Assembly (NCBI GenBank): GCA_016845285.1
Contig: JAERSX010000357.1
Coordinates: 1 to 8,923, forward strand
DNA: 8,923 bases
Direction of reading: 5' to 3'
DNA from: Deltaproteobacteria bacterium
GTDB lineage: Bacteria; Myxococcota_A; UBA796; UBA2385
In this document: positions 1-5,527 of the stretch, one piece after another
Position numbering within the stretch: position 1 is the first letter of the stretch
How the letters are laid out: each line of letters starts with the position of its first letter
Notes under the pieces: generated by a model
The model's database searches: none
Seen by the model: the letters and a program-made list of their open reading frames with translations, nothing else
What the model was told of the DNA's origin: nothing
Translations under genes and position numbers: made by a program

Positions 1-1
1 C

Positions 2-661
2 CTCGAGATGATGGCTGACCTCGATCAGCACATCGAGACCATGCTCGCCGAACCACCGGTCGCTGTGATGCTGCGGGGAGCAGGGACCTCCGCATTTTGC
101 GCGGGAGGCGATCTGCGCGCGGTTCGCGGGCACCTCGTGGCGCCCGGTGCCGGAGAGGAGATGTGTCGCCGCATGGGTGGCCTGATGGACAGGTTGCGTG
201 CCTCTCCCACACTGGTGGTGGCTGCGATCGAAGGAGTCGCCTTGGGCGGTGGGGCAGAGCTGGTGGCTGCTTGCGATCACGTCATCGCAAGCGAAGGCGC
301 CCGCATCGGCTTCGTGCACGGCGCCATGGGTGTCAGCCCCGGTTGGGGCGGTGGCCGGGCGCTGGTGGGACGCGTGGGCCCACGGCGTGCTCGGGTCATC
401 CTCCTCGGGGGTCGGGTGCTCGGCGCCCGAGAGGCCCAGGGCCTTGGCCTCATCGACGACATCTGCCAACTGGGCAGTGCTCGGGAGCTCGCCACAGCGT
501 GGATCTCGGATCTGACCCGCGCATCCATCGACGCTCGACGAGCTGCGAGTCGCATCGCATCCGGCTGCTCGAGCGAAGAAGAGACCGCACTCTTCGCATC
601 CTTGTGGGGAGGCCCTGCCCACAAGGATGCGCTCGCACGATCGAGGAAGGGTAGGCGGTGA
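2..661 (+). CDS. Crotonase-superfamily acyl-CoA enzyme, ECHDC1 (ethylmalonyl-CoA decarboxylase)-like, 5' truncated
   Basis: This is the C-terminal part of an enoyl-CoA hydratase/isomerase-fold protein, about 219 codons in the window. The reading frame is open to the left edge, and the first residues match the usual internal 'N-A-L-S-x-x-M-M' region of crotonases, so the true start probably lies before base 1 and the ATG at 8 is internal. Numbered from that ATG, the first oxyanion-hole segment is CAGGDL (31-36) and the second is GGGAEL (80-85). The Glu of GGGAEL matches the first catalytic Glu of hydratases. The second catalytic Glu is replaced by His104 in a GFVHGAMG segment followed by P-G-W-G-G. 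That pattern, together with the C-terminal LWGGPAH (199-205), is what I recall from ECHDC1, which decarboxylates ethylmalonyl-CoA and removes by-products of acyl-CoA carboxylases. The fold is certain; the substrate is inferred. The stop overlaps the next gene's GTG (GTGA), suggesting translational coupling. Confidence 0.88.
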   Translation, partial: LEMMADLDQHIETMLAEPPVAVMLRGAGTSAFCAGGDLRAVRGHLVAPGAGEEMCRRMGGLMDRLRASPTLVVAAIEGVALGGGAELVAACDHVIASEGARIGFVHGAMGVSPGWGGGRALVGRVGPRRARVILLGGRVLGAREAQGLGLIDDICQLGSARELATAWISDLTRASIDARRAASRIASGCSSEEETALFASLWGGPAHKDALARSRKGRR

Positions 662-1182
662 TCTGGCTGTTGCTGTGGGCCTGCGGTGCCTGTGGTCCGT
701 CGGGGCCGACGCCCTCGGGTGGTCCAGAGCCCACGCAGCGGGTGCTTCGGTCGGAGCAGCCCTCGGGCAGCATCGATGGCGGTCGCTATACCGACGGCAC
801 ACGCCCCTTCTCGATAGCGGTTCCCGATGGCTGGCGTGCCCAGATCGGCACCATCGACGACCCCAGGCGTGTGCGTCTCCATGACCCTGCCACCCGAACG
901 GAGGTCCGCGTCTACGTCTACGCCGTCGATGTGGTGGAGCCGCGTCCGCGGGATGGCTGCACGTGGACCTTCTCAACCACCGGTGGATTTCGAGCTCTGC
1001 CTGGCGTGGACGAGGTCCAGGCTGCGACCTGTACACCCGATGACCCCGACGAAGAACGGATCTTCGCCTATGTCCTCATCCGCTCGGGCTGGCTCTGGCA
1101 GGTCGAGGTACACGCGCCTTCGCACGACATGACCGGAAACAAGGCCATCGGCGAGGGGGTCCTTCGCAGCCTGCGCTGGTGA
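658..1182 (+). CDS. Small probable lipoprotein of unknown function
   Basis: The gene encodes 174 residues. The GTG start overlaps the upstream stop (GTGA), and a purine-rich Shine-Dalgarno-like GAGGAAGG precedes it. An in-frame TAG at 652-654 rules out a longer version. The N-terminus is a very short hydrophobic run (I-W-L-L-L-W-A) directly followed by Cys9 and Cys12. L-L-W-A-C resembles a lipobox, but the signal would be only 8 residues with no positive charge, so lipidation is uncertain. A Pro/Gly/Ser-rich linker (13-40) leads into a compact domain (about 44-174). This has the pattern F-S-I-A-V-P-D-G-W (51-59) seen in small extracytoplasmic PsbP/DUF-like beta domains, plus Cys101 and Cys125, which could form a disulfide. 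I do not recognise a specific family. It is probably co-transcribed with the crotonase, but nothing in the sequence links their functions. Confidence 0.75.
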   Translation: MIWLLLWACGACGPSGPTPSGGPEPTQRVLRSEQPSGSIDGGRYTDGTRPFSIAVPDGWRAQIGTIDDPRRVRLHDPATRTEVRVYVYAVDVVEPRPRDGCTWTFSTTGGFRALPGVDEVQAATCTPDDPDEERIFAYVLIRSGWLWQVEVHAPSHDMTGNKAIGEGVLRSLRW

Positions 1183-1198
1183 GGCGCCAGAGGCCTCA
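1176..1198. terminator. Weak hairpin between convergent genes
   Basis: The 13-bp gap between two convergent stop codons sits inside an inverted repeat, TGAGGC (1180-1185) and GCCTCA (1193-1198), with a 7-nt loop. An alternative pairing CTGG (1176-1179)/CCAG (1187-1190) overlaps it. The stem includes both stop codons. There is no T-run on either side, so this is at most a weak transcript-end structure and may be chance in GC-rich DNA. Confidence 0.2.
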
Positions 1199-2887
1199 GG
1201 GCCTGCGCCGGAGCCCCATCAAGGCCAGGGGTAGGATCAGCATCAGGGCGCGACCTGGAGCCCGCCCACCGGCGGCACAGCCGCTGTCGCAGCCGCCCTC
1301 GTCGTCGCAGCCGCCCGTGTAGCTGACTGGACCCACCTCGGCGTACACCCCGAGCCAGTCGGACTCGCTCCCGTGGCCCTCGGCGTCCAGGGCGGTGAGA
1401 CCGAGTCCTTCGAAGCTGGGGAGGTTGAAGCTCAGGTCTCCGACGAGTCCACTCACCACACCGCTCACCAGGGTGTCGAAGACGCCTGCGAAGTTTTCCT
1501 CGATGTCGGCGTTTGCCTCGGGGGCAAAGTCGTTGTGGCGGACGGTTGGCTGTAGCGACTCCCCGTCCAGGTCTACATCGACCGCGAGCGCGCCGGTCGC
1601 CTCGTCCAGGGTCAGGTCCACGCCCACCGCTCCGTCGAGGTCGAGGGCGAGGACGCGGGTCGCGCGGTGGTCGAGCACGGCGACGAAGTCGAGGCCCAGC
1701 TCATCGATGAGCACGTCCACGTCGTGATCGCCTGTGAAGCCGAGGGTGGGGGCCATCACAGGTCGAGTGGCGATCTCCAGGGAGGCGGACTCCGGGAAGA
1801 GGGGGTCGAAGGCCTCGCCAGCGAGGAGCCCCAGGATGGATGTGTCGAGGGGGAAGCCGGTCAGCTCCTCGGTGATCTCGTAGCAGAGCAGTCCGCCTCG
1901 CCACAGGCCGTAGAGCGCTTGGTTGCCGATGTCGTCGGAGAGGAGGGCCACCACATGGGGGTCTGTGATGCTCGAGGGCCAGTCCCCTGGATCGGGCACG
2001 GCGCCGTCCACGTAGGTCGAGGTACCGGGATCCCAGTCGGCCACGCAGTCAGCAACGTCGTCGACCGCCATGGAGCCGGCCATCGTCAGGCGAAGGCCGC
2101 TCGGATCGATGTCGACGGACGAGGGGTAGAGCTCGACGTGCATCACGGTCTCGCCGACCTCCACGTCCTCGTTGATGTTCGCCGACGAGAAGGCGTCTTC
2201 GAGTGCCTCTTCGATCTCGGGGCCGAGGTCGGCCACCGCATCATCGATGGCGTCGCCTGCCTGGTCGAGGATGAGGTCGTACATCGAGAAGCCGATGTAG
2301 TTGAGGATGGTCTCGGCGGTGCCGACGGCGCAATCGTCGAGCACGATGTCCGAGCCGTCGAGGTCGGAGTAGTCCAGGTCCAGCGCACCGACGGTGGCGT
2401 CGAGGGTCGGGACCCCGTCCACGTCGATGATGTCGAGCTCGACGGTGGTCTCGACCAAGGCGGTGAAGGGCTCGACGTAGCCCACGCAGTTGGTGTCACC
2501 GCACTCGAACTCGAGGTCTAGGGCAAAGGGATCGCTGGCGTCGTTGATGTGGACGCTGAGCTCGGCCTCCAGCCCCAGCACCTCGTCACCCGGGGTGAGG
2601 GCAGCATCCACGACCTCCACGGACACCCATGCGTCGCTCAGGGCGTAGCCCCATCCACCCAGGTAGCAGTACCCGTAGAGGCCCGAGTACCCGTCCGAGA
2701 CGGGGTCGAGAGCGATGTCGCCGGGGAGCAGGGCAGGGACGAAGTCGGCCATGGCGTCCAGGCCCGAGCCTGTGAGGTCGACCACCACGGCCTCAGTCAC
2801 GGTGTCACCGGCAGGCAGCTCGTCGGCCTGTGCAGGCAGAGCCAGGAGTGTGAGCGGCAGAAGCAAGCTGTGCACGGTCTCTCTCAC
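1196..2887 (-). CDS. Exported BPI/LBP-like (TULIP) protein with MYXO-CTERM sorting signal
   Basis: The gene encodes 563 residues from GTG 2887; GTG 2875 is the alternative, four residues shorter. The frame is open further upstream, to 3112, but that part overlaps the HAD gene and reads as low-complexity shadow. I placed the start next to the signal peptide (hydrophobic 8-18, cleavage at A-Q-A about 19-21). The mature protein is very rich in Asp and Val. Residues 190-250 have the helical pattern of the first TULIP domain end. Residues 311-339 carry S-D-x3-N-x-A-L followed by G-x-L, and 363-384 carry L-F-P then L-E then A-P-x-L-x-F. Both match what I recall of the second domain of mammalian BPI. 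Residues 460-500 resemble its closing helix and P-L strand. Such folds bind lipids in a groove. The C-terminus has Cys527, 533 and 537, a hydrophobic stretch (548-559) and R-R-R, a MYXO-CTERM-type signal for processing and surface anchoring. Export and sorting are well supported; the BPI-like fold is inferred. Confidence 0.85.
   Translation of the reverse strand: MRETVHSLLLPLTLLALPAQADELPAGDTVTEAVVVDLTGSGLDAMADFVPALLPGDIALDPVSDGYSGLYGYCYLGGWGYALSDAWVSVEVVDAALTPGDEVLGLEAELSVHINDASDPFALDLEFECGDTNCVGYVEPFTALVETTVELDIIDVDGVPTLDATVGALDLDYSDLDGSDIVLDDCAVGTAETILNYIGFSMYDLILDQAGDAIDDAVADLGPEIEEALEDAFSSANINEDVEVGETVMHVELYPSSVDIDPSGLRLTMAGSMAVDDVADCVADWDPGTSTYVDGAVPDPGDWPSSITDPHVVALLSDDIGNQALYGLWRGGLLCYEITEELTGFPLDTSILGLLAGEAFDPLFPESASLEIATRPVMAPTLGFTGDHDVDVLIDELGLDFVAVLDHRATRVLALDLDGAVGVDLTLDEATGALAVDVDLDGESLQPTVRHNDFAPEANADIEENFAGVFDTLVSGVVSGLVGDLSFNLPSFEGLGLTALDAEGHGSESDWLGVYAEVGPVSYTGGCDDEGGCDSGCAAGGRAPGRALMLILPLALMGLRRRP
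1286..1316. repeat. 13-bp direct repeat encoding the Gly-Gly-Cys-Asp tail
   Basis: GTCGCAGCCGCCC occurs at 1286-1298 and again at 1304-1316, an 18-bp period. On the minus strand it encodes two adjacent G-G-C-D units just before the C-terminal hydrophobic segment of the BPI-like protein. It looks like a small tandem duplication of the cysteine unit in the sorting region. Confidence 0.6.
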
Positions 2888-2969
2888 GTGTGGCGGGCAT
2901 GGTAGCTCCCGGACCTCCTCATCGCCACGGCCGCCCGAGCGGCTCCGCGGCTCCCGCGTACCGAGCCCC

Positions 2970-3602
2970 TCAGTCGGTCGGGAGCTGCTCGATGTGGAGG
3001 AAGCGACAGCCAGCGGCGTGCGCTGCAGCGGCGTCGGTGTCCCATCGATCACCAACGTGGAGCATGCTCGACGGGGGGATGCCGAGCTGGGCCGCTGCAG
3101 CAAGCAGCGCATCGGGCGCAGGCTTCAAGGCCCCCAGGGTGCGCGCGTCGATCACCACGCTCAGCTTGTGCAGACCGAGGGCGGTGCTGCGCGCGAGCGA
3201 TGGATGATCCGAGACGATGGCGATGCCGAGGCCCACCTCGAGTCCCCACTCGAGCAGGCAGGAGAGGCCGGACGGGATCGCGACGCCGTCCAGAGCACGA
3301 GCCCAGCGGTCTCCCAGCGCTCGGTCCAAGATGCGACGAACCTCATCGACGCGTCGCCCGGCTGCGCGCGCCGTCTCCAACACGAGCTCGTCCTCCAGCG
3401 CCAGGCTGCGCCGGCCTCGGTGGGCCTCCACCACCGAGGCCCAGGTGCCGAGCAGGCTCGCGTGGCGGACGAGGGTGGGCCAGAGGGGAGCTGAGTGGGG
3501 GACACGGGGGGCCAAGGTGCCGTCGAAGTCGATGCTCAGGCCCTCGATCCCGGTGGGGTCGAAGGCCCCCGCGACGAAGGCTGGAAGGAGCTTTGACACC
3601 AT
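2970..3602 (-). CDS. HAD-superfamily phosphohydrolase (subfamily I)
   Basis: The gene encodes 210 residues from ATG 3602. All four HAD motifs are present. Motif I is D-F-D-G-T-L (25-30), with Asp25 the expected nucleophile and Asp27 the general acid. Motif II is Ser131 in I-V-S-D-H. Motif III is Lys160 in G-A-L-K-P. Motif IV is H-V-G-D-R-W-D-T-D, with Asp185 and Asp190 as Mg ligands. The helical insert between motifs I and II (about 35-120) is a C1-type cap, as in phosphoglycolate phosphatase or YjjG-like nucleotidases. A cytoplasmic Mg-dependent phosphatase acting on a small phosphometabolite is expected; the substrate cannot be read from the sequence. About 20 residues before motif I are longer than usual. 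The Shine-Dalgarno sequence is poor, and a TATTAG box lies only 12 bases before the ATG, so the mRNA may have a very short leader. The BPI-like gene follows 82 bases downstream on the same strand and could be co-transcribed. Confidence 0.88.
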   Translation of the reverse strand: MVSKLLPAFVAGAFDPTGIEGLSIDFDGTLAPRVPHSAPLWPTLVRHASLLGTWASVVEAHRGRRSLALEDELVLETARAAGRRVDEVRRILDRALGDRWARALDGVAIPSGLSCLLEWGLEVGLGIAIVSDHPSLARSTALGLHKLSVVIDARTLGALKPAPDALLAAAAQLGIPPSSMLHVGDRWDTDAAAAHAAGCRFLHIEQLPTD

Positions 3603-3621
3603 TGTGTGCTCACGCTAATAC
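3593..3621 (+). promoter_or_regulatory. Putative sigma-70-type promoter of tRNA-Phe
   Basis: A perfect -35 hexamer TTGACA (3593-3598) is followed after 17 bp by TAATAC (3616-3621), the most AT-rich spot in the area. A GC-rich discriminator follows (CGGCGGGGC), as is typical of stringently controlled stable-RNA promoters. Transcription would start near 3628, about 44 nt before the tRNA. The -10 matches the consensus only partly (3 of 6). The -35 lies inside the first codons of the divergent HAD gene, and the same AT island read on the minus strand gives TATTAG, a possible -10 for that gene. Confidence 0.5.
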
Positions 3622-3634
3622 GGCGGGGCTGTGA

Positions 3635-3649
3635 GAGGTCTCAGACCTC
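3635..3649. promoter_or_regulatory. 15-bp perfect dyad in the divergent HAD/tRNA-Phe region
   Basis: GAGGTCT (3635-3641) and AGACCTC (3643-3649) are exact reverse complements around a single central base. The element sits just after the predicted tRNA transcription start and overlaps the region expected to hold the -35 of the divergent HAD gene. It could be a repressor operator, or a short hairpin in the tRNA precursor leader. No regulator can be assigned. Confidence 0.4.
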
Positions 3650-3671
3650 GGGCAGGTGGAATCTGACCTTG

Positions 3672-3747
3672 GGCCAGGTAGCTCAGTTGGTAGAGCAGGG
3701 GACTGAAAATCCCCGTGTCGGCGGTTCGACTCCGTCCCTGGCCACCA
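3672..3747 (+). tRNA. tRNA-Phe (GAA)
   Basis: A complete 76-nt cloverleaf is visible. The acceptor stem GGCCAGG (3672-3678) pairs fully with CCTGGCC (3737-3743). The D stem is GCTC/GAGC (3681-3684, 3693-3696). The anticodon stem GGGGA/TCCCC (3698-3702, 3710-3714) flanks the loop CTGAAAA, with anticodon GAA at 3705-3707. The variable loop has 5 nt. The T stem GGCGG/CCGTC contains one G-T pair and encloses TTCGACT. The discriminator is A3744 and CCA is encoded (3745-3747). Its sequence is close to the standard bacterial tRNA-Phe. It decodes UUC/UUU. Its 3' end abuts a lipoprotein reading frame with no spacer, and no integrase or attachment repeat is seen near it. Confidence 0.97.
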
Positions 3748-4079
3748 CCCCCCGCCTCTTCGCGCTGATCCTGACCTCCGGGCTCCTGTTCGGCGGCTGC
3801 GCCACAGACGCCTGCGAGACGCTGTGCGCCCGGGTGTCGAACCGCCTCGACACGTGCATGGAGCGGTGGCCTGTCAGCTTCAACGAGCTCGACGCTGACG
3901 ATCGTGAGAGCTTCCAGGAGGCGTGTGAGCGCCAGTGGGCATCGGTTCGATCGGAACTCGAGGCCCGCGAGTTCGACGACGCCATCGACCAGTGTTCAGA
4001 GAGCCTCGACGCCCTCGATCGCATGAGGGTCGCGGAGAGCAGCTGCGACGAGCTGCGGACGCTCTACCTGGTCGAGTGA
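3738..4079 (+). CDS. Small Cys-rich lipoprotein, start codon ambiguous (abuts/overlaps tRNA-Phe)
   Basis: The C-terminal part is clearly protein-coding. The signal segment R-L-F-A-L-I-L-T-S-G-L-L-F-G-G-C is a good lipobox (F-G-G-C). It is followed by a hydrophilic helical domain with six further cysteines, which with the lipid Cys fall at residues 21, 26, 30, 40, 63, 86 and 103 as numbered here. That would suit three disulfides in a small periplasmic or outer-membrane lipoprotein. No ATG, GTG or TTG lies in frame between the tRNA's last base and the lipobox. I used CTG 3738, inside the tRNA acceptor stem, because it gives an ideal 20-residue signal (M-A-T-T-P-R...). Alternatives are TTG 3687 and GTG 3606, whose extra residues are just translated tRNA and leader, or a gene that has lost its native 5' end. 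No function is recognised. The tail is convergent with the response-regulator gene. Confidence 0.6.
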   Translation: MATTPRLFALILTSGLLFGGCATDACETLCARVSNRLDTCMERWPVSFNELDADDRESFQEACERQWASVRSELEAREFDDAIDQCSESLDALDRMRVAESSCDELRTLYLVE

Positions 4080-4090
4080 GCCGCCCGCGT

Positions 4091-4113
4091 GTCGGGGTCT
4101 ACTCGTAGACGAC
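4091..4113. terminator. Inverted repeat between convergent lipoprotein and response-regulator genes
   Basis: GTCTAC (4097-4102) and GTAGAC (4105-4110) form a perfect dyad with a 2-nt centre. GTC (4091-4093) and GAC (4111-4113) extend it around a GGG bulge. It overlaps the stop codon of the minus-strand gene. A bidirectional transcript-end hairpin is possible, but neither strand shows a T-run. Confidence 0.25.
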
Positions 4114-5526
4114 CTCCTTGACGGAGAGGCCGAGCTTCTGGATACGGTAGTTTAGGTTCGACCTGGAAATTCCGAGGCGTCTTGCCGCCCGAGCTTGCAC
4201 ACCGTCCTCTGCGCGTAGCGCCTCGATGATCAGGTGTCGCTCGGTCGCACGAAGGGTGTCGGGGAGAGTGAGATCCTCGGGTAGGTCGATGGTCTGCCCT
4301 GTGAGGTCGTCGGTGGTGGGCTCCGGCAGGATCACCTCGGTGATGACCGTGTCCGTGCTGAGGATGATGGCCCGCTCGATGGTGTGCTCCAGCTCTCTCA
4401 CGTTGCCGGGCCAGGCGTGTCCGGCCAGGGCGGTCAGGACATCTGGGCTCACGCCGTGCACCTTGCGCTGGTAGCTGTCTGCGTACTTGCGCACGAAGTG
4501 CTCGACCAGCAGAGGGATGTCGTCGAGGCGCTCCCGCAAGGGCGGCACCGGGATGTGGAACACGTTGAGGCGGTAGTACAGGTCCTTGCGGAAGCGCCCC
4601 TCCTTCACCTCCACACGCAGATCGCGGTTGGTGGCTGCCACCACGCGTACGTCCACCTTCAGGGTCTGTTGGCCGCCCACACGCTGGAAGGTGCCGTTCT
4701 CCAAGACCCGGAGCAGCTTGACCTGTACCCCCAGAGGGATCTCGCCGATCTCATCGAGGAGGATGGTGCCGCCGTCGGCTTGTTCGAAGCGGCCACGATG
4801 TTGTCGGACGGCGCCGGTGAAGGCCCCTCTTTCGTGTCCGAAGAGCTCGCTCTCGAGGAGGCCTTCGGGCAGAGCAGCGCAGTTCACGGCCACGAAGGGT
4901 GCTTCTCGACGTGGCGAGTTGTAGTGGATGGCGTGGGCCAGCAGCTCCTTGCCCGTGCCGGTGGGCCCCGTCAACAGGACGAGCGCCGAAGAGCCGGCCA
5001 CTGCTTGGACGAGCTGGTAGACCCGTCGCATTGCTGGTGTGCCGCCGACCAGCTTCGAGAAGCCGTATTGCCCCTGAACCTGGGCACGGAGCTGATCCAC
5101 CTCTGCCCGGAGCGCCTGTTCCCTCAGCGCGCGGTCCAGGACCACCAGCAGCTCGTCCCGGCTGACGGGCTTGATGATGTAGTCGGCCGCGCCGGCTCGC
5201 ATGGCGGCGACCGCGTCGCCCACCGAGCCGTGACCCGTCATGATGACCACCTGGGTGGCTGGCCAGTGCTCTCGAAGCTCGGGCACCAGCTCCAGGCCGG
5301 TGCGGCCGGGCATCATCACATCGCTCAGGACGAGGTCTACGGGCTCCTCGCGCATTCTCTGGAGCGCTTGGTCGCCGTCTTCGGCGAGCAGGATCTCGTA
5401 GCCAGCCTTCGCCAGGTTCACTCTCAGGGCCGTGCGCACCGCGCGATCGTCATCGGCGACGAGGATGCGCTTGGGGGTGCCGCGCGGCTCTGTCGAGTCC
5501 CTGTTCGGGGTCCGCTCTTCGGACAC
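4099..5526 (-). CDS. Sigma-54-dependent NtrC-family response regulator
   Basis: The gene encodes 475 residues from GTG 5526. The reading frame continues upstream into sppA, but that part is shadow. Receiver domain about 19-135: acidic pocket Asp25-27, phosphoacceptor Asp69 in L-S-D-V-M-M-P-G, Thr97 and Lys119. AAA+ activator domain about 155-390: Walker A G-P-T-G-T-G-K-E (187-194), sigma-54 contact loop G-A-F-T-G-A (234-239), Walker B L-L-D-E-I (256-260), and F-R-K-D-L-Y-Y-R-L (312-320) with arginines of the finger region. C-terminal Fis-type helix-turn-helix about 430-466 (A-A-R-R-L-G-I-S-R-S-N-L). It should be a cytoplasmic transcription factor that, once phosphorylated, hydrolyses ATP to open sigma-54 promoters. 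All motifs are intact, so it should be active. It follows sppA by a single base (TGA-G-GTG) and is surely co-transcribed and probably translationally coupled. No histidine kinase is adjacent. Confidence 0.96.
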   Translation of the reverse strand: MSEERTPNRDSTEPRGTPKRILVADDDRAVRTALRVNLAKAGYEILLAEDGDQALQRMREEPVDLVLSDVMMPGRTGLELVPELREHWPATQVVIMTGHGSVGDAVAAMRAGAADYIIKPVSRDELLVVLDRALREQALRAEVDQLRAQVQGQYGFSKLVGGTPAMRRVYQLVQAVAGSSALVLLTGPTGTGKELLAHAIHYNSPRREAPFVAVNCAALPEGLLESELFGHERGAFTGAVRQHRGRFEQADGGTILLDEIGEIPLGVQVKLLRVLENGTFQRVGGQQTLKVDVRVVAATNRDLRVEVKEGRFRKDLYYRLNVFHIPVPPLRERLDDIPLLVEHFVRKYADSYQRKVHGVSPDVLTALAGHAWPGNVRELEHTIERAIILSTDTVITEVILPEPTTDDLTGQTIDLPEDLTLPDTLRATERHLIIEALRAEDGVQARAARRLGISRSNLNYRIQKLGLSVKEVVYE

Positions 5527-5527
5527 C

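Noticed and set aside
1667..2521. Plus-strand 284-codon open frame opposite the BPI-like gene
   Set aside because: It is the complement of an Asp/Val-rich protein (GAC/GTC codons), giving a Val/Asp/Gly/His-rich product with no signal or motif.
2888..3112. N-terminal extension of the BPI-like protein by 75 codons
   Set aside because: The extension is low-complexity Ser/Arg/Pro sequence, overlaps the HAD gene's 3' end, and would bury the signal peptide.
3650..3672. Possible sigma-54 (-24/-12) promoter just upstream of the tRNA
   Set aside because: The GG and following GC are at the wrong spacing and the TTGCA part is poor; a sigma-70-type pair fits better.
3672..3747. tRNA-Phe as an integration site for a mobile element
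   Set aside because: I see no integrase gene and no repeat of the tRNA 3' end elsewhere in the window.
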